From the NCBI GenBank assembly GCA_044226395.1, contig JBGAHD010000002.1:682001-746000 (forward strand): 64,000 bases of DNA, in the 5' to 3' direction. The stretch comes from JBGAHD01 sp044226395 (lineage in GTDB: Bacteria > Pseudomonadota > Gammaproteobacteria > Xanthomonadales > Ahniellaceae). A model generated the notes under the pieces. The model was not told the DNA's origin, did no database searches, and saw only the letters and a list, made by a program, of their open reading frames with translations. The translations under genes and the position numbers were made by a program. This document shows positions 33,858 through 42,621 of this stretch, piece after piece; the stretch's first letter is position 1; each line of letters starts with the position of its first letter.

Positions 33858-34601
33858 ATGCGTCTGCGTGGGATCGCGCTGTTGGGTCTGTTGTTCGCCG
33901 GCGGCGCGCGCGCCGACGCGCTGTCCGATCTGGTCACGGTGCTGACCGCGCTCGAAGGTCGCGACCCGATCGAGGCGCATCTCGACTACGAGATCACGCA
34001 ATCGCGCGGCGACGAAGGCGAGAAGGCCGAGCACGAGACCGGCCGCGTGAGTCTCGATGCCAGCGCCGGCGCCGATGGTCTGCGCGTGAACTGGCCGCGG
34101 GATTTGCTCGAGACCACGCGCCGCGAGGCGCTCGATACCGGCGACGATCCCAAGCGCCCGACCACGCGCGCGCTGTCGGAAGTCGCTGTGCCCGACATCG
34201 ATCTGGTGCTGCACGCCGCGCCACGCCTGCGCGCCCTGCTCGCGCAATCGCGGCTCGAGCGCGTCGAGGACACGACCTGGGACGAGCGACCCGCGCATCT
34301 GTTGAACCTGACGGTGACGCCACGCGTGCCGACGCGCGAACGCAAGTACGTCAAGGAACTCGGCGCCAAGGCGCGCGTCTGGGTCGGCGCCGATGGCGTG
34401 CCGCTGGCGGCGACCATCGACACGCACGTGAAGGGTCGCGCGATGCTGGTGATCACGTTCGAGTCGACCAGTCACGAGCGCTTTCGCTTCGCGCGCCACG
34501 GCGATCGCCTGATCGCCGTCGAGCACGAACAGGCCAATCAGAGCACGGGCGCGGGCGAAGTCGGCGGTCTGCGCGTCAACGCCCGCGTCACCGTGCGTTG
34601 A
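33858..34601 (+). CDS. Exported hypothetical protein
   Basis: 247 residues. MRLRGIALLGLLFAGGARA is a signal peptide cleaved near residue 19. The start is chosen from GAGGT upstream and the signal. The mature region is alpha/beta (HLDYEITQSRGDEGEKAEHETGRVSLDAS, LRALLAQSRLERVEDTTWDERPAHLLNLTVTPR, VWVGADGVPLAATIDTHVKGRAMLVITFES). The pattern, a strand-rich half-barrel with a 'DGVPLAA' turn, recalls LolA/LppX-type periplasmic lipid carriers, but no motif is decisive. It converges with a rhodanese gene three bases away. Function is unknown. Confidence 0.65.
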   Translation: MRLRGIALLGLLFAGGARADALSDLVTVLTALEGRDPIEAHLDYEITQSRGDEGEKAEHETGRVSLDASAGADGLRVNWPRDLLETTRREALDTGDDPKRPTTRALSEVAVPDIDLVLHAAPRLRALLAQSRLERVEDTTWDERPAHLLNLTVTPRVPTRERKYVKELGAKARVWVGADGVPLAATIDTHVKGRAMLVITFESTSHERFRFARHGDRLIAVEHEQANQSTGAGEVGGLRVNARVTVR

Positions 34602-34604
34602 GGG

Positions 34605-35012
34605 TCACGCGCTCGGCGTGTCGGTGGCGAGCGCGAAGCCTTCGTCGATCCAGCCGGTGATGCCGCCGATCATCAGCTTCACCGGGCGACCCAGTTCCGC
34701 CAGGCGCAAGGCGCCGCGATGGCCGCCGTTGCAGTGCGGGCCGGCGCAATAGGTCACGAACACCGTGTCGGCCGGCCATTGCGCCAGGCGCGAGGCGATG
34801 AGCTTGCGATGGGGAATGTTGATCGCGCCCGGCACGTGACCACGCGCGAAGAGTTCCGGCGAGCGCACGTCGATCAGCACGAAATCGGGCTGGCCCGAGG
34901 CCATGGCCTCGTGCACGTCCCAGCAATCGGTCTCGAAGCGCAGGCACTGCGCGAAGTGCGCGCTGGCGCTGGCGGGGTCGGCGGGCGGGGGCTGGGTCAC
35001 GGCGTTGGTCAT
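34605..35012 (-). CDS. Single-domain rhodanese-like sulfurtransferase
   Basis: 135 residues, ATG at 35012 with AAGGAG. Rhodanese features: DFVLIDVRSPELFARGHVPGAINIPHRKL and the active-site loop VTYCAGPHCNGGHRGALRLAELG, followed by KLMIGGITGWIDEGF. The first cysteine of the loop carries the persulphide. A second cysteine three residues on may give redox behaviour. An N-terminal helical extension (ASASAHFAQCLRFETDCWDVHEAM) with two more cysteines is unusual. It is divergent from the GlxA-type regulator at 35101. Confidence 0.88.
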   Translation of the reverse strand: MTNAVTQPPPADPASASAHFAQCLRFETDCWDVHEAMASGQPDFVLIDVRSPELFARGHVPGAINIPHRKLIASRLAQWPADTVFVTYCAGPHCNGGHRGALRLAELGRPVKLMIGGITGWIDEGFALATDTPSA

Positions 35013-35100
35013 GGCGGTCTCCTTCGGGGGTGAGCCATTGTCGGCGCGCGCGCGACGCGGCGGCACTGGCGCGAACGCCCGGTAACGTTAAGATCGCGCC

Positions 35101-36096
35101 ATGACGCCGCATCGCGTGATCGCGCTCGCCTACGATCGCCTGGCCACCTTCGAGTTTGGCTGCGCGGTGGAATTCTTCGCGCTGCGCCGACCCGAGCTCG
35201 ATGTGCCCTGGTACCAGTTCGGCGTGGCCGCCGTGGAGCGCGGGCCGCTGCGCGCCACGGGGGGAATCACGGTCGCCGCGCCGCTGTCGCTGCGCGCGCT
35301 GGCCACCGCCGACACCATCGTCGTGCCCGGGTGGCGCGATGTCGACGAGACGCCGCCGCCCGCCTTGCTCGCGGCCTTGCGGCGCGCGCACGCGCGCGGC
35401 GCGCGGTTGTGTTCGTTGTGCTCGGGCGTGTTCGTGCTCGCCGCCGCCGGCGTGCTCGATGGCCGTAGCGCGACCACGCACTGGCGGTACGAGTCGCGCC
35501 TGCGCGAGCGCTTTCCGAAAGTGCGCGTGGAGATCAACGCGCTCTACGTCGATGAAGGCCAGGTGCTGACTTCGGCCGGTTCGGCCGCGGGTCTGGACAT
35601 GCTCGTGCACCTGGCGCGACGCGACTACGGCGCGCCCGTGGCCAACTTGGTCGCGCAGCGCTTGGTGATTCCGCCGCATCGCGAGGGCGGTCAGGCGCAG
35701 TACGTGCCGCGGCCGGTGGCGCGCGATGGTCGCGGTCGGCTGGCGCGGTTGCTCGACGGGCTGCGCGCGCGGCTGGACGAGCCGCACACCGTGGCTTCGA
35801 TGGCGAAGCGCGCGGCGATGAGTCCACGCACGCTGCAACGCGAATTCGTGGCGGCGCTGGGCCTGTCGCCGTTCGAGTGGTTGCTGCGCGAGCGCGTGGC
35901 GCGGGCGCGCGAATTGCTCGAGGGCGGCCGCTGGGACGCGGCGCGGCTGGCGCGGCAAGTCGGGCTCGGTTCGGCCGAATCGCTGCGTCATCATTTTCGA
36001 CGCGTGGTCGGCACTACGCCGGCGGCCTACGCGCGGCGGTTCGCGCTGTCGGGCGGACGGCCGGCGCGGCGCGCGGCGAAGGGCCCCGCGCGCTGA
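35101..36096 (+). CDS. GlxA/FtrA-type AraC regulator with DJ-1/PfpI sensor domain
   Basis: 331 residues. Residues 1-185 are a DJ-1/PfpI domain (VIALAYDRLATFEFGCAVEFFALRRPEL, ADTIVVPGW, GARLCSLCSGVFVLAAAGVLDGRSATTHWRYE), where the cysteine in C-S-G-V-F-V-L-A is the family nucleophile-elbow position. Residues about 220-320 hold the AraC helix-turn-helix pair (HTVASMAKRAAMSPRTLQREFVAALGLSPFEWLLRERVARARELLEGG ... RLARQVGLGSAESLRHHFRRVVGTTPAAYARRF). Such proteins often control catabolic or stress genes beside them. The rhodanese gene diverges 88 bases away and may be its target. This is inference. Confidence 0.92.
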   Translation: MTPHRVIALAYDRLATFEFGCAVEFFALRRPELDVPWYQFGVAAVERGPLRATGGITVAAPLSLRALATADTIVVPGWRDVDETPPPALLAALRRAHARGARLCSLCSGVFVLAAAGVLDGRSATTHWRYESRLRERFPKVRVEINALYVDEGQVLTSAGSAAGLDMLVHLARRDYGAPVANLVAQRLVIPPHREGGQAQYVPRPVARDGRGRLARLLDGLRARLDEPHTVASMAKRAAMSPRTLQREFVAALGLSPFEWLLRERVARARELLEGGRWDAARLARQVGLGSAESLRHHFRRVVGTTPAAYARRFALSGGRPARRAAKGPAR

Positions 36097-36173
36097 CGAA
36101 CCCTGTCGTTCGGGCCTTCGACGCGACGGCGCGATTGCGTATGCTTGCGCGACTTTCTGCGAAGGACCGTGTC

Positions 36174-38204
36174 ATGCGTATTGCCCTTGCCTTGCTGTGC
36201 GCGGCGATGACGTCCGCGGCGACGGCCGACTCCCCTGCCCCCAGCGACATCCTGCAGCCGATGGATGTCTTCGCCCTGCAATGGGCCGATCATCCCGCGC
36301 TGTCGCCCGACGGCCGCCAGGTCGTGTACGAGCGCAGCTATTTCGATGTGATGAAGGACGTGCGGCGCGCCAATCTGTGGCTGATGGACGTGGCCTGTGG
36401 CGAGGAACGTCCCTTGACCACCGGTGCTTCGCGCGAAGGTCAAGCGACCTGGTCGCCCGATGGCAAGCGCCTAGCCTATGTCGCGGCCGATGGCGACAAG
36501 GCGCAGATCTTCGTGCGCTGGCTCGACAGCGGCGCCACCGCGCGCGTGACGCAGTTGACGCAATCGCCGTCCAATCTGTCGTGGTCGCCCGATGGCCGCT
36601 GGCTGGCGTTTACTCAAGATGTGCCCGAGGAAGCCGCGCCACTGGCGCAAATGCCCAAGCCGCCCGAGGGCGCGGAATGGGCCAAGCCCGCGCGCGTGAT
36701 CGATCGCTTGTTCTATCGCGCCGATGGCGGTGGCTATGTCACGCCCGGCTATGAGCATGTGTTCGTGGTGCCCGCGCACGGCGGCGCGGTACGGCAGGTC
36801 ACGCAAGGCAAGTTCAACTTTGGCGGCGCGGTGGCGTGGCTGCCGGATGGCAAGTCCTTCATCGTCTCGACCAATCCGGTCGAGGACGCGGAGTACGCGC
36901 CGCTCGAGAGCGATCTCTATCGCATCGACGTGAACACCGGCGCGGCCACGCGCCTGACCGAGCGCGCCGGCCCCGATGCCGAGGCGGCGGTGTCTCCCAA
37001 TGGCAAGTTCGTGGCCTATGTCGGCTTCGACGATCGCAAGCTCGGCTATCACAACGGCGTGTTGAGCGTGCTGGATCTCGCCACGGGCAAGTCACGCGCG
37101 CTGACTGCTTCGGTCGATGCCTCGATCGAGGAGCCGAGTTGGGACGGCGATCGTGGTTTGTATTTCCACTACGACGAACGCGGCGAATCGCGCATCGGCT
37201 GGATTTCGATTGATGGCGGACCGATCACCGTGGTCGCGCGCGATTTCGGCGGCACGGCCATGGGCCGGCCCTATGGCGGTGGCGCGATGTCGGTGGCCAA
37301 GGGCCGCGTGGCCTATACGCGTGGCACGCCGTATCGACCGGCCGATCTGGCCGTGATCGAACGCGGCGGCCGCGCGCGCGTGCTGACCGATCTCGGCGCC
37401 AACCTGCTCGATCGCAAGACGCTCGGCAAGATCGAGGAGATCACCTACAAGTCCAGCGCCGATGGCCGCGAGATCCAAGGCTGGATCGTCTATCCGCCGC
37501 GTTTCGATGCTTCGCGCAAGTATCCCTTGATGCTGGAAATCCACGGCGGCCCGTTCGAGAACTACGGCGCGCGCTTCGCCCCGGAGACCCAGCTCTACGC
37601 GGCGCAAGGCTATGTGGTGCTGTATCTCAACCCGCGCGGCAGCACGAGTTATGGCGCGGATTTCGCCAACCTCATTCACCACAATTATCCGAGTCAGGAT
37701 TTCGATGACTTGATGAGCGGCGTCGATCACGTGATCGCGCGCGGTTTCGTCGACGAGCGCAATCTGTTCGTGACCGGCGGGAGCGGCGGTGGCGCGCTGA
37801 CGGCGTGGATCGTGGGCCATACCGAGCGCTTCCGCGCGGCGGTGTCGGCCAAGCCCGTGATCAACTGGTTCAGCTTCACGCTGACCTCGGATGGCGCGCG
37901 CTTCTTCACGCAATACTGGTTCGGCGCCATGCCCTGGGAAGACCCCGAGGCCTATCTCAAGCGCTCGCCGATCGCCTATGTCGGCAAGGTCACCACGCCG
38001 ACCATGCTGATCACCGGCGAAGTCGACTACCGCACGCCGATCTCGGAGTCGGAACAGTTCTACGAAGCGCTGAAACTGCGCCGCGTGCCGACCGCGCTGG
38101 TGCGCATTCCGGAAGCCTCGCATTCGATCAACGCGCGACCCAGCCAGATGCTAAGCCAGGTGCTGCACACCATCGCGTGGTTCGAGAAGTATCGCGTCAA
38201 GTAA
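36174..38204 (+). CDS. Exported S9-family prolyl-oligopeptidase-type peptidase
   Basis: 676 residues. The signal peptide MRIALALLCAAMTSAATA is cleaved near residue 18. Residues about 30-390 hold WD40-like/TolB-like beta-propeller blades (HPALSPDGRQVVYERSYF, ATWSPDGKRLAYVAADGDKAQIFVRWL, LSWSPDGRWLAFTQD, WLPDGKSFIVST). Residues about 400-676 hold the alpha/beta-hydrolase: PPRFDASRKYPLMLEIHGGPFENYG, NPRGSTSYGADFAN, nucleophile Ser in VTGGSGGGALTAWI, Asp in ITGEVDYRTPI and His in PEASHSI. All three catalytic residues are present. It probably trims peptides in the periplasm. GAAGGA is 5' of ATG. Confidence 0.93.
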   Translation: MRIALALLCAAMTSAATADSPAPSDILQPMDVFALQWADHPALSPDGRQVVYERSYFDVMKDVRRANLWLMDVACGEERPLTTGASREGQATWSPDGKRLAYVAADGDKAQIFVRWLDSGATARVTQLTQSPSNLSWSPDGRWLAFTQDVPEEAAPLAQMPKPPEGAEWAKPARVIDRLFYRADGGGYVTPGYEHVFVVPAHGGAVRQVTQGKFNFGGAVAWLPDGKSFIVSTNPVEDAEYAPLESDLYRIDVNTGAATRLTERAGPDAEAAVSPNGKFVAYVGFDDRKLGYHNGVLSVLDLATGKSRALTASVDASIEEPSWDGDRGLYFHYDERGESRIGWISIDGGPITVVARDFGGTAMGRPYGGGAMSVAKGRVAYTRGTPYRPADLAVIERGGRARVLTDLGANLLDRKTLGKIEEITYKSSADGREIQGWIVYPPRFDASRKYPLMLEIHGGPFENYGARFAPETQLYAAQGYVVLYLNPRGSTSYGADFANLIHHNYPSQDFDDLMSGVDHVIARGFVDERNLFVTGGSGGGALTAWIVGHTERFRAAVSAKPVINWFSFTLTSDGARFFTQYWFGAMPWEDPEAYLKRSPIAYVGKVTTPTMLITGEVDYRTPISESEQFYEALKLRRVPTALVRIPEASHSINARPSQMLSQVLHTIAWFEKYRVK

Positions 38205-38216
38205 CGACGATCAGTC

Positions 38217-38250
38217 GCGCCGCGCGGCCAGATCATGGCGCGCGCGGCGC
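38217..38250. terminator. Terminator hairpin between convergent genes
   Basis: GCGCCGCGCG / CGCGCGGCGC forms a 10-bp stem around a loop that itself can pair (GCC/GGC). It lies between the S9 peptidase stop at 38204 and the pirin stop at 38256. No T-run. Confidence 0.5.
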
Positions 38251-38255
38251 ATCGA

Positions 38256-39116
38256 TCAGAAGCGGCCGGCGTTGAAGTCCTCGAAGGCCTGCATGATCTC
38301 CTCGCGCGTGTTCATCACGAAGGGACCGTAGCGCGCCACCGGTTCGCCGATCGGTCGACCCGCGACCACGATGGCGCGCGTGTCGGGCGACTCGCCGGTG
38401 AGCACGAGGCGATCGCCCTCGCCCAGCACCGCGAGCTCGCGCGTGTCGACGCGCGAGGCGTGATCACCCTCGCCCACGCGCGCCGCGCCTTCGTACACGT
38501 AGACGAAGGCGTGATGCCGCGGCGGCAAGGCTTGCGCGAACGTCGCGCCCACGCCCAGATGCACGTCGACGTACAGCGGATCGGTGGCCGGTTGCGTCAC
38601 CGGACCGCGCACGCCGTCGATCTCGCCGGCGATCAGCTTGACCCGCACGCCGTCGGCCGGCGTCAATTCGGGAATGCGCTCGGGCCCGAATTCCTGATAG
38701 CGCGGCGCGCTCATCTTCTGACTCGCGGGCAGATTGACCCAGAGTTGAAAGCCGCGCATGCGGCCTTCCTGCTGCTCGGGCATCTCCGAGTGCACGATGC
38801 CGCGACCGGCCGTCATCCATTGCACGGCGCCGGGCACGAGCAGGCCTTCGTTGCCGTGGTTGTCGCGATGGCGCATGCGCCCGTCGAGCATGTAGGTCAC
38901 GGTCTCGAAGCCGCGATGCGGGTGATCGGGAAAGCCGGCGATGTAGTCCTCGGCGCGATCGGTGCCGAACTCATCGAGCATCAGAAAGGGATCGAGCATG
39001 TCCAGTTGCTGGGTGCCGATCACGCGCGTGAGCTTGACGCCGGCGCCGTCCGACGTCGGCAGGCCGCGCACGCGACGGAGCACGGCGCGCGCGCGTTCGG
39101 TGCTGGGAAGATTCAT
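38256..39116 (-). CDS. Pirin-family protein
   Basis: 286 residues, ATG at 39116 with AGGAG. The cupin-2 pirin signature is complete: LDPFLMLDEFGTDRAEDYIAGFPDHPHRGFETVTYMLDGRMRHRDNHGNEGLLVPGAVQWMTAGRGIVHSEMPEQQ, which contains the three His and one Glu iron ligands (HPHRGFET, HRD, HSEMP). The C-terminal pirin domain runs to FVMNTREEIMQAFEDFNAGRF. Bacterial pirins can have quercetin dioxygenase activity or act in redox regulation. It follows azoR by 49 bases in the same direction, a well-known pairing. Confidence 0.93.
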   Translation of the reverse strand: MNLPSTERARAVLRRVRGLPTSDGAGVKLTRVIGTQQLDMLDPFLMLDEFGTDRAEDYIAGFPDHPHRGFETVTYMLDGRMRHRDNHGNEGLLVPGAVQWMTAGRGIVHSEMPEQQEGRMRGFQLWVNLPASQKMSAPRYQEFGPERIPELTPADGVRVKLIAGEIDGVRGPVTQPATDPLYVDVHLGVGATFAQALPPRHHAFVYVYEGAARVGEGDHASRVDTRELAVLGEGDRLVLTGESPDTRAIVVAGRPIGEPVARYGPFVMNTREEIMQAFEDFNAGRF

Positions 39117-39165
39117 GCGGACTCCTGAAGTGGACGTCATGGTAATGCTGGCGATCGCGCGCCGG

Positions 39166-39747
39166 TCAAGCCGCGCGCGAGGTCGACGGGGTCCAGCGCG
39201 CGAGCGCCGCGGCCATGGCCTGTCGACGGTGCTCGGGCGACAAGCTCAGGCCTTGCGCGCGCACGAATTCGACCTCGGTCACGCCAAGGAAACCGAGCAC
39301 CAGGCGCAGATAACTTTCCTGGTGATCGCTCGGCCCGCCATGCGCGTGCACGCCGCCTTGCGTGCTGACGATGTAGGCGCGCTTGCCCTGGGTCAGCGGA
39401 CGCGGGCCTTCGGCGGTGTAGCGAAAGGTCTTGCCGGCCACGGCCACGCGATCGATCCAGGCCTTGAGCGTGGACGGGATCGAGAAGTTGTACATGGGCG
39501 CGCCGATCACCAGCGCGTCGGCATCGAGGAAATCCTGCAGCGCGCCGGCGGCGCGCGCGGTTTCTTCGGCATCGACGCGCGCGAGGCTGCGCGCGGTGAG
39601 GTGCGGCAGGGGGTCGGCGTCGAGGTCGCGGTAGGTCACGGTCAGGCCCGGATGCTCGGCACGCAGTTGGTTCACCACGGCCTGGGTCAGGGCACGGCTG
39701 GCGCTGTTGTCGCCCAGCGCGCTGGCGTCGAGATGCAGCAGTTTCAT
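39166..39747 (-). CDS. azoR: FMN-dependent NADH azoreductase
   Basis: 193 residues. Flavodoxin-like fold: MKLLHLDASALGDNSASRALTQAVVNQL (FMN phosphate loop), DALVIGAPMYNFSIPSTLKAWIDRVAVAGKTFRYTAEGPRPLTQGKRAYIVSTQGGVH (the PMYNF and TxGGVH FMN-binding motifs) and SYLRLVLGFLGVTEVEFVRAQGL. It reduces quinones, azo compounds and nitro compounds with NADH. It is divergent from a LysR regulator (39871) with a 123-base gap, so LysR control is likely. Pirin follows in the operon. Confidence 0.95.
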   Translation of the reverse strand: MKLLHLDASALGDNSASRALTQAVVNQLRAEHPGLTVTYRDLDADPLPHLTARSLARVDAEETARAAGALQDFLDADALVIGAPMYNFSIPSTLKAWIDRVAVAGKTFRYTAEGPRPLTQGKRAYIVSTQGGVHAHGGPSDHQESYLRLVLGFLGVTEVEFVRAQGLSLSPEHRRQAMAAALARWTPSTSRAA

Positions 39748-39870
39748 GGTCGTCTCCACTCGGGTTTGAGGGGTCGGGTCGTCGGCGACTATGATGCGGA
39801 CGAGGCCAATGCCTGATAATCCGGGGCGATCGGGACTCGGCGTTGCGTTTTTGGTGCTAATCGGGCGGGG

Positions 39871-40803
39871 ATGACCGTGGAATCGGCCAAGCTGGACGCG
39901 CTGTACTACTTCGCCATGGTCGTGCGCCACGGCGGTTTCGCCGCGGCCGGTCGGGCGCTGGGCATGCCCAAGTCGCGGTTGTCGCGCCAGGTCAACGCGC
40001 TCGAGCGCGAGCTCGGCGTGCGCCTGCTGCAGCGCTCGACGCGACGTTTCGTGGTGACCGAGACCGGCCAGGATCTGTATCGCCATTGCCAGGCCATGCT
40101 GGCCGAGGCCGAAGCCGCGTTCGAAGCGGTCGAGGCCGCGCGCGCCGAGCCGCGCGGCACGATTCGCGTGGCCTGTCCGATCTCGATCGCCACCGGCATG
40201 GTGGCGCCGATCCTGCCCGAGTTCATGGCGCGCTATCCGCAGGTGCGCATCGATCTGGACGTGAGCAATCGCCGCGTCGATCTGCTTGGCGAAGGCTTCG
40301 ACGCGGCGCTGCGCGTGCGCACCACGCCCAGTGGCGAGGACGGCGTGGTGATGCGCACCTTCGCCGAGTTGTGCGAGTTGCTGGTCGCGGCGCCCGCGTA
40401 TCTCGACCAGGCTGGTCGTCCCGCCGAGCCCGCGGATCTGCACACGCATCGTTCTTTGAGTTTCGAAACCGGCCAAGAGCGCCACGCGTGGCCGCTGCAC
40501 GGGCCCGATGGCGCGATCGCGCGCATCGAGCACACGCCGCGTCTGGTGTGTCACAACTTTCCGGTGCTGCTCGCGGCCACGATCGCGGGACAAGGCATCG
40601 CGCTGCTGCCCGAGACCGTGGCGCGCCAGGCGCTGACCGATGGCCGACTCGAAATCGTGCTGCCGAAATGGCGCTTGCCGCTGGGCATCTTCCACGTGGT
40701 GTTCGCGCATCGGCGCGGGCTGTTGCCGGCGGTGCGCGCCTTCATCGACTTTCTGAGCGAACGCTTGCCGCCCTTGGTCGAGGCGCAGCGCCTGCCGCGT
40801 TAA
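39871..40803 (+). CDS. LysR-family transcriptional regulator
   Basis: 310 residues. The winged helix is at residues about 5-64 (LDALYYFAMVVRHGGFAAAGRALGMPKSRLSRQVNALERELGVRLLQRSTRRFVVTETGQDLYRHCQAML). The inducer-binding domain follows (GTIRVACPISIATGMVAPILPEFMARYPQVRIDLDVSNRRVDLLGEGFDAALRVRT). It is the CrgA-like branch of LysR often found next to azoR and pirin, as here. It probably controls the divergent azoR-pirin unit in response to quinones or electrophiles. This role is inference from position. Its end overlaps the rtcR stop by four bases. Confidence 0.93.
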   Translation: MTVESAKLDALYYFAMVVRHGGFAAAGRALGMPKSRLSRQVNALERELGVRLLQRSTRRFVVTETGQDLYRHCQAMLAEAEAAFEAVEAARAEPRGTIRVACPISIATGMVAPILPEFMARYPQVRIDLDVSNRRVDLLGEGFDAALRVRTTPSGEDGVVMRTFAELCELLVAAPAYLDQAGRPAEPADLHTHRSLSFETGQERHAWPLHGPDGAIARIEHTPRLVCHNFPVLLAATIAGQGIALLPETVARQALTDGRLEIVLPKWRLPLGIFHVVFAHRRGLLPAVRAFIDFLSERLPPLVEAQRLPR

Positions 40804-42440
40804 CGCGGTGCCAGGGTCGCGCGAATCGTGTCGAAGCTCAGCTCGAATCGCGCGAGGTATTTGCGCAGCCGATCGGCGTCATTGCTCGAGGCCTTGCGCG
40901 CGCGGCTGGCCTGAAACAGTTCGCGCCCGGCTTCGCTGAGACTCCGGCTGCGCGCGCACACGCGCGCCACGTCGGCCAGTTGCACGCGGTCGAAGCGATC
41001 GAGCGTGGTCGCGCGTTCGCCCAGAAGTTCGCGCAGCAAGGTGTCACTCTCACTCGTTACCGAAGGCCGCGTCTGGCCCCACAGACGACGCAGGCGCGCG
41101 ATCTCTTCGTCGACCTCGGCCAAGCCGATGCGATGCTGCGGCGCCAGCGTGGCCATGCGCGTGATCGACGCGCCGAGATCGCGGAAATTACCTGGCCAGG
41201 TCGCGTCGGCGCCGGTGGCGAAGCGCAGATAACGCTCGCGCGCTTCGCGGTTGAAGGTGACGCGGCTGCCTTGCAGGCGCGCGTGGCGTTCGAGTTCGAA
41301 GTCGAGGTTGGGCTCGATGTCCTCGACGCGATCGCGCAGGCCCGGCAGTTCGAAGGTCCACAGATTCAGGCGCGCGAACAGATCGTCGCGAAAGCGCCCT
41401 TGCGCCACCGCCTCGGCGAGATCGCGATTGGTGCCGGCCACGAGCTGGAAATCGCTGCTCACTTCGCGATCGCCGCCCAGCGGCGGAAAGCGCTTGTCCT
41501 CGATCGCGCGCAGCAACATGGCTTGCTCGTCGAGACCGAGCTCGCCGATCTCGTCGAGAAACAACAGGCCCTGATCGGCGCTCTTGAGCAGGCCCGCGCG
41601 CTCGTGCTGCGCGCCGGTAAAGGCGCCGCGCACGTGACCGAACAGCGCGCTGCCGGCGCCATCGCCACGCAAGGTCGCGCAATTGACCTCGACGAAGCGG
41701 CCGGCGAGGGCATGGCGCGCTTTCTTCAACTCGAACAGATTGCGCGCGAGCATGCTCTTGCCCGCGCCGGTCGGACCCAGCAGCAGGATCGGTGCCTTGG
41801 AGCGCACGGCCACGCGCTCGATCTGCTCGATCATGCGATTGAAGGCGACGCTGCGCGTGGCGATGCCGCTCTTGAGAAAGACCGTGGTCTCCTCGCGCTC
41901 GCGCGCGAAACGGCGTGCGATCTGGTCGTAGCGCGCCAGGTCCAGATCGATGATCGCGTGCGAGCCGGGATCGCCGACCTTCTGCTTGCGCGGCGGCGAG
42001 GTCTGTAGCAAGCGCGCCGGCAGATCGCGCGATTCGGTCAGCAGGAACAGACAGATCTGCGCCACGTGCGTGCCGGTGGCGATGTGCACGAGATAGTCCT
42101 CGTGCTCGGTGTCGAAGGCGTAGGCGCGCGCGAAGTCGTGAAGCGCCGCGTACATGCGCTCGAAGTCCCAGGGGTTGTCGACGTAGAAGTCGTGCACCCG
42201 CACCTGGGTCTCGGGGCTGACTTCGCGCAGATCCTTCACCACGCGCTGCGCGAGCTTGCCGTGGCGACGCTGGTCGCACAGCAGTTCGATGCGATCGAGC
42301 AGCAGGTCCTCGAACATGCCCAGGCTCACGGTGGGCCGCCACTTCTCCCAACGACCGGGGCCGTCGCCCGCGTCCATGGTCGTGCCGATGAAGCCGATCA
42401 CAACTTGGCGGCGGCCGTTTTCGGGCGAGGGCGTCTTCAT
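40800..42440 (-). CDS. rtcR: RtcR, sigma-54 activator of the RNA-repair operon
   Basis: 546 residues. Residues 1-180 are the RtcR N-terminal CARF-like sensor (VVIGFIGTTMDAGDGPGRWEKWRPTVSLGMFEDLLLDRIELL ... VSPETQVRVHDFYVDNPWDFERMYAALHDFARAYAFD ... YLVHIATGTHVAQICLFLLTESRDLPARLLQTSPP). The AAA+ domain then shows Walker A LLGPTGAGKSMLARN, the sigma-54 contact loop GAFTGAQ, LLFLDEIGELGLDEQAMLLRAIEDK, sensor RDDLFARLNLWTFELPGLRDRVEDIEPN and WPGNFRDLGASITRMA. The C-terminal region (LADVARVCARSRSLSEAGRELFQASRARKASSNDADRLRKYL) gives the DNA-binding helices. It senses an RNA or nucleotide signal and switches on ro60-rtcB-rtcA. It is divergent from them across 181 bases. Confidence 0.95.
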   Translation of the reverse strand: MKTPSPENGRRQVVIGFIGTTMDAGDGPGRWEKWRPTVSLGMFEDLLLDRIELLCDQRRHGKLAQRVVKDLREVSPETQVRVHDFYVDNPWDFERMYAALHDFARAYAFDTEHEDYLVHIATGTHVAQICLFLLTESRDLPARLLQTSPPRKQKVGDPGSHAIIDLDLARYDQIARRFAREREETTVFLKSGIATRSVAFNRMIEQIERVAVRSKAPILLLGPTGAGKSMLARNLFELKKARHALAGRFVEVNCATLRGDGAGSALFGHVRGAFTGAQHERAGLLKSADQGLLFLDEIGELGLDEQAMLLRAIEDKRFPPLGGDREVSSDFQLVAGTNRDLAEAVAQGRFRDDLFARLNLWTFELPGLRDRVEDIEPNLDFELERHARLQGSRVTFNREARERYLRFATGADATWPGNFRDLGASITRMATLAPQHRIGLAEVDEEIARLRRLWGQTRPSVTSESDTLLRELLGERATTLDRFDRVQLADVARVCARSRSLSEAGRELFQASRARKASSNDADRLRKYLARFELSFDTIRATLAPR

Positions 42441-42453
42441 CGATTTATCGCGT

Positions 42454-42471
42454 GGGATAATTCATGATCCC
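42454..42471. promoter_or_regulatory. Candidate RtcR upstream activator box 1
   Basis: GGGAT-N8-ATCCC, perfect arms. Box 2 at 42489-42506 (GGGAT-N8-ATACC) has the same spacing. Centres are 35 bases apart, upstream of the sigma-54 promoter. Tandem inverted repeats at this place are expected for an enhancer-binding activator. RtcR binding itself is inference. Confidence 0.6.
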
Positions 42472-42485
42472 TGGAGATTAGCAAT

Positions 42486-42509
42486 ATCGGGATACACATC
42501 GATACCGAT
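42486..42509. promoter_or_regulatory. Candidate RtcR upstream activator box 2
   Basis: ATCGGGAT-N8-ATACCGAT is an eight-base inverted repeat with one mismatch. Its inner GGGAT-N8-ATACC matches the layout of box 1. It lies about 50 bases 5' of the -24 element. Confidence 0.6.
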
Positions 42510-42557
42510 TTCGCTGATTTTCAGTGATTTCAATACCTTGTCGCTCCTGGCCCGACC

Positions 42558-42573
42558 TGGCACGGCGCTTGAT
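42558..42573 (+). promoter_or_regulatory. Sigma-54 (-24/-12) promoter of ro60-rtcB-rtcA
   Basis: TGGCACGGCGCTTGAT fits the TGGCACG-N4-TTGC(A/T) consensus with one change (TTGAT in the -12 box). It lies 48 bases before the ro60 ATG and downstream of both activator boxes, the geometry required for RtcR-dependent transcription. Confidence 0.85.
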
Positions 42574-42621
42574 AAGCCTCACCCCCGAAACCGGCGCCAT
42601 CGCGCCACGGGGGAATGCGTC